A stretch of DNA of 64,000 nt from Tetrapyrgos nigripes (lineage: Eukaryota; Basidiomycota; Agaricomycetes; Agaricales; Campanellaceae), in the NCBI GenBank assembly GCA_013368315.1, contig JAACJM010000102.1, forward strand, positions 186,001 through 250,000, written 5' to 3'. The notes below the pieces were generated by a model that was given only the letters and a program-made list of their open reading frames with translations, ran no database searches and was not told the origin of the DNA. A program made the position numbers and the translations under genes. Shown here one piece after another: positions 1 to 11,229 of the stretch (position 1 is its first letter; each line of letters starts with the position of its first letter).

Positions 1-153
1 AGGATGATGATTCGTATCCGTTCTTGCCTTCTCGTGTTATGACGCAGCGTAGGTGCATACATGTGTACACACTCTACGTATGCGCTGAAAAGGAGGATGA
101 TCAAACGATGATTCGTCAGGGGAGAGTTTTTGGGCGGTGTTTCCGCCCATTGG

Positions 154-182
154 ATCTATCTATCTATCTATCTATCTATCTA
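154..182. repeat. Tetranucleotide microsatellite (CTAT)n
   Basis: About seven uninterrupted copies of CTAT lie here. The surrounding 1-300 contains no convincing gene, only short open frames. Confidence 0.9.
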
Positions 183-306
183 GTAATCTATAATATGCTC
201 TACTAGTAGTATTTAATTTCTTCGCCATCCTACTCCTTTGTGCTTTGAGGATCTTCATCATGTCATTCTTTATGTAAATCCTATGTCATTGGTGTACATG
301 AAGTTT

Positions 307-454
307 ATACTGTACCGGCATGAAAGGAATTTCAGTCACGCATCACGGCCAGAAAAAAATCCAAGGCCTGATTCGACGTTTTTTTTTTCAGATTTCTTCT
401 CGATTTTTTTCTGGCCAAAAATCCAAATGACTTCCATTCATGCCGATACAGTAT
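307..454. mobile_element. Small TIR element (MITE-like), about 148 bp
   Basis: The left end (307-329, beginning ATACTGTACCGGCATGAA) is an imperfect inverted copy of the right end (432-454, ending GCCGATACAGTAT). The interior holds poly-T stretches and a short inner inverted pair, GGCCAGAAAAAAATC near 348 against GATTTTTTTCTGGCC near 401. No coding capacity. The target duplication is not clear. Most likely a non-autonomous DNA transposon. Confidence 0.6.
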
Positions 455-686
455 TCATGAACAAAAATCGTCTCTCACATCGTATCACCAACAATACTTT
501 CTAAAGCAATCACGATCCTCTTCAGTTATCAACCTACGAGGGAGGAGGAGAATTCTATTAAATGTGGGCCATCGCTGCGCGTGGCACGATAACGAGGCGG
601 CGAGGTCAAAATCTGTGAAGAAACGCTCGTTTGTGTTCTTCACTGGGCATCACGAGTAGCAGCACCTCAACTTGGATAGTATACCT

Positions 687-2824
687 TCACTTTGGAATGA
701 ACTCCATAATTCCTGCCTCTCCACCGTCCCATAGCTTGACAAATTCGAACCCAGCAGTGTCTCTGTGGAACGATGTTATGCGAGACAACTCGAACAAATT
801 CAACACTGACTCACCCCATGTTCATAAATTCGTCAAGCGTGCGTTCTTTGCTGTAGAAAAACTGCATCATATTGAGATCTTGGAAGTATAATCTCTTCAA
901 AGCAGCACCATAATTTGGAAGGAGAGGTTCAGGTGCCTTTTATAACGGATGGAGGGAATGAAAGTTAGTAGGAAGTATGCGGGGTGAATTAATGACGAAT
1001 AGAATCATACTTTTGCGGTACCTCCATCAACAATGGGTTGAGGGACAAATTCATCTGAAAAAGGCGAGCTCAAAGATAGACCCGATTACATCAAAGGAAG
1101 ATTAGACCAACGTATGAGGAGTCGATCGTTTGGCTGCATTGCTCTCCGGACATTGGACAGAATGTTGATAGCCATATCGAAGGACCAGTCATGACTGAAA
1201 GGGTAAGTTATTAGACGCAGAAGTAAGAGTGATAAAGTATTAGGGGACTGACACTACGTGTCTCAACTATTAATCCAGAAAGACTCGGATATCAGCTTTA
1301 TATTTCCAAACCAGATTACAGAAATGCCATCCACTCACATAATAGATATCACCATCTGACACTGGAGGCTCCTCAAGAAAGTTGACCGGTTGGAGAATGG
1401 CTTGACCTTTAGTGATGGCATCGGGATTTTCTTTCTGCCAAAACTGATGCAAAGTGTCAGTAAAGGCAAAATTCACGTATATTAGCTGTCCAAACGAAAG
1501 AGTGACCTTTAATGCATCCGCTATAACGGCTGGGGTATCCTGGACAATAACTTTGAGGTGGGGAAAGGCCTTGATGATATCAAGGACAGCATGTCCATTC
1601 CCTCCGCCGACATCGACCACGGTGGTACCTTTGGGAAGGTCTGCCCATGGATAGACTATATTTACAACGAATGATGAGTTGATGTTGATGGAAGTAAGAA
1701 CAAGAGAAACTTGTTACTTTTCGGAACCATTCCTCTTCCCGTTACCTGCGCCCAGCCCACCATGGCTTGATTGAAACGCTAAAGAAAATAATTTGGATAG
1801 TATTCGGTGAATTCAGTTATAAACAAACCTCTGCTCTGAGCTTGTCTTTCGCCTAAGTAGTTCAGTAGTTGAGATGATAGTAATTGTTAATAGGAACATC
1901 GGTCGAATACTTACATACATCTCAAAAACAGACATCCCATGAGCTTTATAAAAGGCAGTATCCTCAACTTGAACAGAAAATCCTGCTTTGGGATCAGCAA
2001 CTTGATCTGCAAGGACAGCAGTCGATTTCATCGCCTCGTCCGACCTGGTAAATATGGAAGAGAATCAGAGTGCGTATACAGTGTAGAAAACACGTACATA
2101 TGTTCCACAAGTCCTGAGACCGGATCACTAGAAAGGAGTTTCATGGAAAGACGGTTGTTTGCAAACACATTTGGTGAAACTGAGGAAATCAAAAATTACA
2201 GAGTGAGATCATTATGACTTGCATACACAGAGAGAGAGAGAGAGAAAGAAAGAGAAGATACAGAACTTACCTTCAGTATAAACATGATTAGTCGCAAGGG
2301 CTCGGAGGATGCGCGATAGTTTATCTGGATCGCGATTGCTTTTCGCTCCGAGCTCACCGACATGAACACCTTCAGGTTTGTCGAGAAGCAAGTCTGAAAT
2401 TTTTGCCTCTGTTGCAACCCTCAAGCACGCAGGTTCAAAGTACTGTGCCGACGATTGTAGAGGAATAAGTGCAGAATCAGACGAGATATGATAATGGAAC
2501 GTACGTTGTACACTTTCTGCCAATTCTTACAGTGTCAGTAACTGTAGATATGACTAGAACTTGGAAGCGCACCACGAAATAACTTACATTGGTAATGACA
2601 TGTCCCGGGTTTGCAATAGTTGCGCAGAGTTGAGCGCACGCGGCTTCAATAGTCTTGATAGCTGTTTGAAGTGTCTCAGAGGTTTTCTCTGGTGCGTCAA
2701 AAGGCCCGACATTAGTCGAGTGTAGAACTGGCAGATCTTGCCCCGCAGTCCTGTACTCGTTGCAGACGGCAGAGACAGACTGGGAGATAAGTTCGGAGAG
2801 GCGAGTAATATGCAGTAAGGCCAT
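687..2824 (-). CDS. O-methyltransferase (plant COMT/fungal OMT type), 14 exons
   Basis: S-adenosylmethionine-dependent O-methyltransferase, probably cytosolic and acting on a small molecule; the substrate cannot be read from sequence. My spliced model uses exons 2824-2588, 2516-2505, 2442-2271, 2179-2098, 2044-1915, 1852-1829, 1778-1718, 1655-1507, 1443-1339, 1266-1253, 1194-1112, 1054-1011, 936-815 and 762-687. They total 1311 nt, giving 436 residues plus stop, the usual size for the family. The N-terminal part is helical and dimerisation-like; the SAM-binding motif DVGGGNGH is at about 254-261; the catalytic His is in HDW at about 330-332; LIHEF and the C-terminal APEPLLPNYG and KERTLDEFMNMG blocks follow. 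All introns are GT-AG. Three exons are tiny (12, 24 and 14 nt). An alternative ATG lies at 2839. The individual open frames look broken, but the spliced gene is intact. No partner biosynthetic genes are nearby. Confidence 0.85.
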
Positions 2825-2864
2825 GATGGTTTGAACCAAAACTGGGCGCTGATCATTTCAGTCA

Positions 2865-3307
2865 CTTGACGACCCCCACTGCTTCTCGGAAGTTTCCGTC
2901 CTTACTTTTGTTCGTAATTTCTCTCAGGCTTGAAGAGAATGACATAGAAGACGTAACATCAATACTCGCGACATGCAGATGGATAGATGGGACTGTAATG
3001 ATTTGGAACATTGTAAACTTGTAAACAGAGGAAAGCGGCGCTGATGAGTAAGCGCACGGCATACCTCGGCAAAGTGAAGTCACGTGAAGTTGCTGAGCAA
3101 TCGCACAGAGGAGAAACAAATCAGGTTCCCGTAGCTAGCGCCGCAGCTGTCCTCCATGCGGCTGCTCATCCAATTTGGCTGAGGTCTCATCAGGCCTAGG
3201 GTCCGAAGATGTATGCGATCTTCATCTCCAGAGTGCGTTAACATATTAAGTAGTCACATAAATATGGACTGCTTTAGGTTCCAACGCCTCAACGCCTCAA
3301 CGTCTTA
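2865..3307. other. Upstream region of the O-methyltransferase gene
   Basis: No gene recognised. This is the 5' flank of the minus-strand O-methyltransferase gene; I see no certain TATA box or operator. Confidence 0.4.
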
Positions 3308-4068
3308 GTTTCTCCTAGACAGACAGTGTGTAACAGCTATCATTAAAATGATGCGTTAGCAGTCTGTTGATAACCCGGGTGCTTTTGGGGACTCGCTTTG
3401 ATCAATACACGTGTTTAGATTTATGATTTACACAAGTCTAATAGTTCGCCAGAGAGAAACCTCGAGTCCTACCTGCACTACCCGTACACCAATGATCTGA
3501 CATAGTCAGGGAGGTCGGGTCTCCTGGTCAAGTTTCAGCCTTGATCTGGTGATCCCAGTGAGAACTTGATCCTCTCCACAACTCTCCCTAACTCAACCCT
3601 CCTGTTTATCCTCTCTGCTCCTTTTTCATACAGGTATATATAGTACTTATTAGCGTACATTTCTTTACTCGTTCCAATTTCCTTTGGAACTCGTTTTTCT
3701 GACCCTCCCGCATCCATCCCTGTATTACCCCTAGCAGTGGCCACTTTTCCTCTGAGGCTGATTTTTTTCCCATGTGGTTTTTGACACCCTGAGGTTTTTA
3801 ATGTATCCCTGCTCAGGCGGTTTCATAGTAGTTATCTACAGTATCTCTGTAAGCCCTTCGACATCATTTCTCCAAATTCATATTTGTTTTCGGGCGGCCC
3901 CAAATCGTCGCGTTTGGCTAGAACTTTTATTATTCTTTTATCTCTCTGCTCGAGATTAAGCGAAGGCGTCAACGATTAGAAACTCTGGTCCCTAAAAACC
4001 TCCGCTTTAGCAACAGACTGCTATCGCATCACTTCAGTGATCGCTGATACTGTCTGTCTAGGAGAGAC
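3308..4068. mobile_element. TIR DNA element, about 761 bp, TA target duplication
   Basis: The two ends are about 60-bp imperfect inverted repeats: 3308-3370 begins GTTTCTCCTAGACAGACAGT and 4010-4068 ends in the complement. Both ends are flanked by TA (3306-3307 and 4069-4070), as for Tc1/mariner-type insertion. The interior has no transposase, so this is a non-autonomous element. Confidence 0.75.
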
Positions 4069-4330
4069 TAGTCTACCCAGTACTAGTATGTAGTACACAT
4101 ATAAATATTGTTTCCACCACAGGCTCCCCTCCCGCCGAACACATCCATGGTATCCAATGGTGGACAGATAATCAGCCTGCCTCGTATATCCTGACTTCAA
4201 GGAGATGCAATTGACAGCAATTCGCCCAGTATGTCCTTGTCCTCCTTGTCCCCCTTTTTACATTTTTACATTGTATTTCACATCGCCCTTGATCCATCCT
4301 GAATGCTTTCTAACAACACGAACGTATATA

Positions 4331-5897
4331 TGGCAGTAATACTGTCAAAAAAATCCAATTTGACTTTTTTTCACAGGTTGACCCCTTTTTCGGCCATTTT
4401 GCTGATTTTTCTTGCAGGTTGGACTGACTTCCTGGGTTTCTGTCTTTTTTTCCACAGGTCCGCCCTGGAAATTAGTGATGAGTTTGTTTTTACACAGGCT
4501 CGGGATGCTTGCTGGAAATTTCACAGGTCTCCTCCCTTATGTATGGCAATAATACTGTCCAAAAATTCCAAAGTGGCTTTTTTTCGCAGATTGACCCTTT
4601 TTCGGCAATTTTTATGGTTTTTCATGCAGGTTGGACTGATTTCCAAAGTTTCTGTCTCTTTTGCACAGGTCCTCCATACTTGCTGGAAATTTCACAGGTC
4701 TGTTCCTTATGATGGCTATTTTTTGCAGGTTGATTCCCTTCAAAGTGAGAATTTTTTTGCAAGTCCTGCTCCATTCAAAAATTTACAGGCTCCACATTGT
4801 AAATATTCGCAGGTTGAGAAGAAAGTGAACACGTAAATTTCACAGGTTCTATCCAAGGTCTATACTTGATGGCTTTTGTCATGCAGGGTGGCACTGGATT
4901 CAGGCAGCCATTTGGTCTGTCGCCAAGTGGTTATTTGATCGCTGATAAGTAAAGCTGGATACAAGACATTATAAGGATTATCCACCAAGTTGCTTAAAGT
5001 TTAAACCTGGAAAGGCTGTGGACTTGCACTGTAGTCAGGAGTGTCTGGGTAAGCAGGACCATTCACAGGCGGCGCGCCAACATTATTTATTGTTGATGTA
5101 ATGTCCACCCACCACTTTGCCTTTGTGATGATGGTGAACTCATACCTACCAATAATTCCTTTGTTTATCTGTAAGTTTATGGATATCTAAAGTGATTCAG
5201 AGTTTGAAAGTGCAAAGGTACTGTTTTGTATCAGCTTTCCTATGTACTTCGTGGTACTAAAGTGCTCTAAGAGCGTGACATACCCAAATAGTTATAACTT
5301 TGATTATTATTTTGAACAGTATTACTTATCTTCCTTCTCATCATTTTTTCCTGCTTTTTATACCCTGTCGAGTATGAGTGATGTGAAATAACCAAATTTC
5401 GAATCTTTTTTATTAACATACTTGTATATCAAAGAGGAATGAGTGAAAGATATAGCTGACACGGACACGCACCTGGAAAATGTCAACAGGCTATTCAAAA
5501 GCAAGACCCAGGCCACGTCACCAAAGCCATGTGTAAGCCCGCTTATCTCTGATCCGCTGACCGGTGGCAGTGCCTCCAACCTGCACAAATTTCACCTGTA
5601 CAAATTGACTGTCATATCTGACCTGCGAAAAAAAATGGAGGATCATTGTCAAGCCACCTGCAAAAAGTTGTGAGTTAGAACCTGCAGAAAATTGAACGGG
5701 AATGACCTGTGAAAATTGCCGACTTACATGAAAACCAACCTGCAAAAATCGGAGTGTCTTTTGGTGACCTGTCAAATTTTTTGATTCTGTCTGGCTACCT
5801 GCAAAAAATTCATGATCCTGTAAACAGTCAGAACCTGCAAAAATTTGCTGAAAATGGAACCTGCAAAAAGCAGAATTTTTGGACAATATTACTGCCA
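4331..5897. mobile_element. TIR element filled with CAGGT (3'-splice-site-like) motifs
   Basis: The ends are TGGCAGTAATACTGTC (4331) and its near complement GACAATATTACTGCCA (ending 5897), flanked by TA on both sides. From 4360 to 4875 there are about 15 pyrimidine-rich tracts ending in CAGGT or a close variant (CACAGG, GCAGGT, TACAGG), 25-60 bp apart. From 5575 to 5880 about eleven occur in the opposite orientation (ACCTGCAAAAA, ACCTGTGAAAA). The arrays therefore form long subterminal inverted repeats. A second copy of the left terminus starts near 4548, so elements may be nested. No transposase is visible. The open frames here are by-products of the repeats. Confidence 0.65.
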
Positions 5898-6066
5898 TAG
5901 TTATGATGGCTTTTTTTCGCAGGTTGATTTCCTTCAAAATGGAAACTTTTCTTGTAAGTCCTGCTCCATTCAAAATTTACAGGTTCTACAGTCATGATGG
6001 CTCGTAAATATTCACAGGTCCAGAAGATAGTGAACGCACAATTTTCACAGGTTCTATCCAAGGTCA
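5893..6066 (+). repeat. Direct repeat of 4696-4868 (CAGGT-motif block)
   Basis: Starting at TTATGATGGC, this stretch follows the block at 4696-4868 closely, including TTCACAGGTTCTATCCAAGG at its end. It suggests that the element at 4331-5897 lies within, or recombined with, an older copy. Confidence 0.7.
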
Positions 6067-8033
6067 ATATTCCTTTGCTTTTGCGAATGGCTTCCGGGGA
6101 TACTATCAAACGCGCCATCAATCCTATCGGGTAAGGTCTTCACTGTGCAGGACCAGGTGATGTCACTGATCAGTAATGTCCGGGAACGAGTTACGCGTTC
6201 CGGTATGCGTCGGACACTGTTCCCCGCCTTCCCCACGACGCAGTGAGCGCGTGTGTACCTCAAGTAAAAATCGTTTAAATTCCGAAAAGATTCTCTTAGC
6301 TAAACCTAAGCGTTGCGCGGTTGTGAAGGTCTACTAGTGACGGCCCGGCTAAACTCCCTCTAATGTAATAGGTGTGTCATCTGTAGCCATCTCGTTTGTT
6401 GGGCACGTCAGTCTCGCTTTTTTTGCCTCGCCTGTGGCTGTGCGTTGTCACTGAACACAGTCACGGTCTTGCATGCTCGTGACTACTAGTATTTAATCAG
6501 AACATATCCCCAGTAAGTATTTTTGCTGTGACTCTCCGTTATTCCTGCAATGGTGCCTTGGTATAGTTAGTTTAAGTAGGAGTGGCATGCAAGCCGGTTT
6601 CAGCAAACAATAAGATAGGTAAAGTATGCTATACATATGCTATAATTAACTGACCAAGGCTCTGGCGTTCTTACTGCTTCATAAGCGATTTAGCCATATA
6701 TGGAATGGAGCGGCACCGCCGGACACGTCGGGATTGCCCGTCGTTCTGCGCCTTTTTCGTCACAGGCTGATGTTCTGGCACATACAGCTTCATCATTGAG
6801 TCAAAGGCTATACTGCATATTCTCCATCTTTACTGCTACCCACAGCTAGAATCTGACCATGGCAAGTACTACTTATGACCCAAATACGATAGCCAGTAAA
6901 TCAGGCATTGTAGCCTTCACTGGATACACGATGGCTCCCAGAATGCGCCAAAATTCAGGTAAATTTATACTTGCTGTTTATAAGCAATGGTGGGCAGTGC
7001 GCAACCGTAGAATGCCGATGTGTAACCTGCCCGCCACTTTGCCTTTGTGCTGGCAATGAACACGTAGCTTTAATTTAATTAGTGTAGTTTCAACTCTAGA
7101 GGGCACTTGAATGCTCAATATATAATTATACCACAGATTCATGCAGGTTAATCGTGATCAAGAGTGCGAGACTTGAAAGGTGCACTTTTGGTTTAACTAC
7201 GCCATGCGCTTATTGCAGTCAAAGTGCTTTATGAGTGCCCAGATCTCAACCTGCTGTGCATTAACAGGATAGCTAGGAATATCATTTCGATGCTATAAAG
7301 GCTGCCTTGTGATATTCTCTCAGCTTTTTGATCCTTCATACAGTGGCTCTATTCGAGCACAAACGCCGGAGACTGACCATTTTTCGAGTATTTTTGTACA
7401 AACACGTTAATAAGCTACTCTTTACCGCGGATAGCATCAGCAAATCGGTATATTTACTCACGGACTTACGCGGCTTACCCGCTCACCCATAAGTCCGCAA
7501 GTTCGGGCGCTTCAGTGTTTACGCCTTCTCAGTATTAGAAAGAACCACAATACTATTGAAATGATGAATATGACAGCTAAAATGACTTTCTGCATGCGAG
7601 GGACTTACCAACATGTGAATACATATACTTTAATGGTACGTGGAGCCATTTCTGCAGAAAGTCCTCCAGTGAAGACAAGGTCTCTACACAGCAACAACTA
7701 TCATCTCCTACCACTTAGTTGACTTTAATAGACTCATAGGTATATGGTATGGAGGGGGAAAAGAAGAGGACAAGTCCTAGCCTACCTTTTAAATCAGGGC
7801 GCCAAACTCTTTCTTTTACGCTGCGAGGTTACAACGACGGCAGTACGTTACCTAGGAAAGCGGCAACAGACGCGTCTTTCCTCCTCTCTGGAAACAGTGA
7901 TCTTCCCACCAGTCTTTCAGGCGCAATTGCCATCCTTCTGTTGATACAGACGAGTCTTCAGCGTTCACTTCTACATCCTGATTTTACAGCTTTGCGTTCG
8001 ATGTCCGAACTCGTGGAAAATTTGCGTGGGTAT
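6067..8033. other. Non-coding stretch, no gene recognised
   Basis: Only short frames without recognisable motifs occur. Near 7020-7050 a short segment (GCCACTTTGCCTTTGTG) recurs near 5110 and 8645, so old repeat fragments are present. Nothing else can be named. Confidence 0.4.
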
Positions 8034-8712
8034 GGCAATAATATAAATAATACTGTCCAAAAATTCCAAAGTGGCTTTTTTTTCGCAGGTTGACCCTTTT
8101 TAAGGCAATTTTTATGGTTTTTCATGCAGGTTGCACCAATTTCCAAAGTTTCTGTCCTTTTTTGCACAGGTCCTCCAAAACAAGTGATGAGCTTTTTTTA
8201 CACAGGTCCTCCATGCTTGCTGGAAATTTCAAAAGTCTGTTCCTTAGGATGGCTATTTTTTGTAGGTTGATTTCCTTCAAAGTGAGAATTCTTTTGTAAG
8301 TCCTCCTCCATTCAAAAATTTACAGGCTCCACATTGTAAATATTCGCAGGTTGAGAAGAAAGTGAACGCGTAATTTTTACAGGTTCTATCCAAGGTCTAT
8401 ACTTGATGGCTTTTGTCATGCAGGGTGGCACTGGATTCAGGCAGCCATTTGGCCTGTCGCCAAGTGGTTATTTGATCACTGATAAGTGATGCTGGATACA
8501 AGACGTTATAAGGATTATCCACCAAGTTGCTTAAATTTTAAACCTGGAAAGGCTGTGGACTTGCGCTGTAGTCAGGAGTGTCCGGGTAAGCAGAACCATT
8601 CGCAGGCGGCGCGTCAACATTATTTATTGTTGATGTAATGTCCGCCCGCCCTTTGCCTTTGTGACGATGGTGAGCTCATACCTACCAATAATCCCTTTGT
8701 TTATCTGTAAGT
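8034..8712 (+). repeat. Second copy of the CAGGT-motif element (left part)
   Basis: From GGCAATAATA at about 8034 to TCTGTAAGTT at about 8712 the sequence follows 4548-5172 almost base for base, with the same CAGGT motifs and the shared GGCGCGYCAACATTATTTAT segment. The inverted right half seen at 5575-5897 is missing, so this copy is truncated or lost its right end. Confidence 0.8.
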
Positions 8713-8775
8713 TCTACGCAAGAACCTAAAACAGTAACATACCACAAGGTCTATATCCCGGGTAACATAAATTTG

Positions 8776-9088
8776 CTATTACAATGTATTATCTTCTAGA
8801 AACATGCTAAGACATGACCTAATACTACCAATTGTTTGATATTCAAAATTGACAAGTGCAAATGCTGGCAGCAAGCATCTCAAAGCACTTGAGATGCACG
8901 AGAAACATTTTGAGTGTCTTCAGTGTTGCAATTTCACAAAGAGATTGACTCATGAGGGTGTAGAAATCTTCTCTTGGTATCCTGCAGAGAGATTATCTTT
9001 GGAAACATATTGGAAAAAAATTGTGGCTGTGCTTGTCCTACTTTTTTTGAAGATTTTTACACTCTGTGGACAGCCCTTGAATGCATCA
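8776..9088 (+). repeat. Duplicated ~310-bp unit, copy 1
   Basis: The unit starts CTATTACAATGTATTATCTT and runs through GACAAGTGCAAATGCTGGCA to about ACACTCTGTGGACAG. Copy 2 is at 9313-9404 plus 9895-10130, interrupted by the solo LTR. A third, partial copy of its first ~90 bp is at 9193-9285. Frames inside resemble no known protein. Confidence 0.75.
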
Positions 9089-9192
9089 GTCTTGTAAGTG
9101 ATACTCCTGAGGTGCTTTCTGAGCTGTCTGCAGGGTGTCCACAAGGTGTCTGCAAGTGCACACCAAAAGTTAAAATGAGTACAAATTATCTT

Positions 9193-9285
9193 GAAGCTAT
9201 TACAATGTATTATCTTGTAGAAGGATGCTAAGACATGACCCTAATACCATCAATTGTTTGATATTCAAAGTTGACAAGTGCAAAT
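9193..9285 (+). repeat. Partial copy of the ~310-bp unit
   Basis: It repeats the first ~90 bp of the 8776 unit, through TTGATATTCAAAGTTGACAA, and then stops. Confidence 0.7.
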
Positions 9286-9409
9286 GTTAAAATTACAATG
9301 AGTACAAATTATCTTGAAGTTATTACATTGTATATCTTCCAGAAACATGCTAAGACATGACCACAATACCACCAATCATGGTAATCAATCATTTGATATT
9401 CAAAGTTGA

Positions 9410-9894
9410 TGTCATGAATCCCTTCATGCCTTCGCTTCTAGACCCTGTTCTTTGTTCTCCTTTCATCATTCTTCTCCCTTCCATCATTCTTCGCTTCTTT
9501 GGTTCTAGATCATGTTCCTTGTACCTATGGCTTCCATCTTCTTTGATGCATCATTTCTCTGATTGACAGATTATATCTGTACCTGTTACACATATTGACA
9601 TCACTTAGATACCTGATTATCATTCCTTGATTGTTTCCATCAGTACCTGCTGATCTAATCTTGTTCTCCTTCGAACTTTTGTATATATACTCCAGGGCTT
9701 TGTAGATAGTTCCTCAGTCTGTCCACTTCTGTCCCTCTGATCCATACTGCTCAGCATTGTCCTCAGTACTATGTAGACTCTGGCCCAGTACTGGCTTACT
9801 CATCTATACCATCTATTTGCCTTATTGCTTCGTCTTTGGTTCCTGTGTGGTGGCCTGAGAGGCATCCAGTCCCTATCTGAACCTGTTCTTGACA
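9410..9894 (+). mobile_element. Solo LTR, 485 bp, target duplication GTTGA
   Basis: The termini are inverted (TGTCATGAAT at the start; TTCTTGACA at the end; TTCATGACA in the second copy). A perfect 5-bp duplication GTTGA flanks it (9405-9409 and 9895-9899). A related LTR lies reversed at 53502-53847 and shares the 3' ~50 bp almost exactly. Removing this LTR joins 9404 to 9895 and restores the duplicated unit. Probably left by LTR-LTR recombination. Confidence 0.9.
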
Positions 9895-10130
9895 GTTGAC
9901 AAGTGCAAATGCTGGCAGCAAGCCTCAAAGCACTTGTGATGTGTGAGAAAAATTTAGAGTGTCTTCAGTGTTGCAATTTCATAATGAGATTGACTCATGA
10001 GGGTGTAGGAATATTCTCTTGGTATCCTGTAGAGAGATTATCTGTGGAAACATGTCAGAAAATAAAAATTGTGATTGTGCTTATCCCACTTTTTTGCAGA
10101 TTTTTACACTCTGTGGACAGCAGATACAAA
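9895..10130 (+). repeat. Duplicated ~310-bp unit, copy 2 (second part)
   Basis: It matches 8850-9085 with about 10-15% differences. Its first part is at 9313-9404, before the solo LTR. Confidence 0.75.
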
Positions 10131-11229
10131 ACCTTGAAAGTATTTCTGAGGTAAGATATACATTTGGTATAGGAGATACAGTCTCATACAGTATTTACAA
10201 TCCTATCTGCAAGGTGTCTGCAAGAGGTGTCTGCAAATTTACCTATACCGTCTATATCCTTGCCCTGGAGACAATGAGTCCACAGTGACGATAAGGTATA
10301 CAAATTCAAAAATACAGAATCTTCAAAAGTACTTTCTAGACTGAGGAAGAGACCAGGGGAAACGAAGGTGAGCAACATGGGCTTGGAACACCTTTGAAGA
10401 AAGGGCAGTCAGACTGAGAGGCTGTTTCATAAGCGTTTCGTGAAGTTGCAACAGCACCTGAAATGGGTGTGTGAAATGCCTCAAAAACAGGCACTCTGAC
10501 CCTACCTAATGACGCATATGCTTTTGTTTACTGGTCTAAATCTAGACCCACCTCTACACAGCTACATCAAATCTTTCTTCCTTCCTTCGACAATGACAAA
10601 GACGATGACTTCCCTCAATCTGTCCCATTCCACCATCAAGTGCTCTTTGGCTTCCCCTCTTTTCTCTCTGTTCAACTCTATGCATGGTCTTCCAGTGGTT
10701 TACTCTTCTCTCAGATGCATGACTGTTATCAAAGTCAAATCAAGCTCAAGGCAGTCAAAAACGTTGGACAGTGGGACTGGGTAATCTCTCAATCTGTGCA
10801 AGAGCAGTATTACTGTGAGTGGAAGTCTAACTGTAACCAAAAAACACTGGTCCAAAGATACACCACCAAAGTGTCTTTCCATACATCCACACACTGCTAG
10901 CACACCTAGCTTTGCGTTGAAGTGGATGGAGCGATAGATACCAGGGCATTTCCTGTTTTGTTTTATTTCTTTTCAAAAAGCAATCAAGACAATACTAACA
11001 TGATAGTCTTCTGTTTATCTCAATAATACTTGAGCAAAACAAGGATACAACTTCAGCTTACAGGAAAATGCCTTAGCTAGTATCTTAAACAAGGTACAAA
11101 GATAAATTTCAAAATTCAACTGAGCTGATTTACTGAAGTAGTAGTGAAAACATATTGAACTGAGATAACATTTGACTATTTACAAATTTACAAACACTAA
11201 ATTTATGCAGCCTTTACAATATGTCTGAT
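10131..11229. other. Non-coding stretch before the NACHT-WD40 gene
   Basis: No recognised gene. Frames near 10509-10900 have no motifs I know. The last ~250 bases are probably the 3' untranslated flank of the minus-strand NACHT-WD40 gene. Confidence 0.4.

Noticed and set aside
4303..4836. A 177-codon open frame on the plus strand
   Set aside because: It is produced by the poly-T/CAGGT repeats; its copy at 8034 has a different frame structure.
9357..9566. Short open frame inside the 9410 solo LTR
   Set aside because: It crosses the LTR boundary, has no motif and is not kept in the related LTR at 53502.
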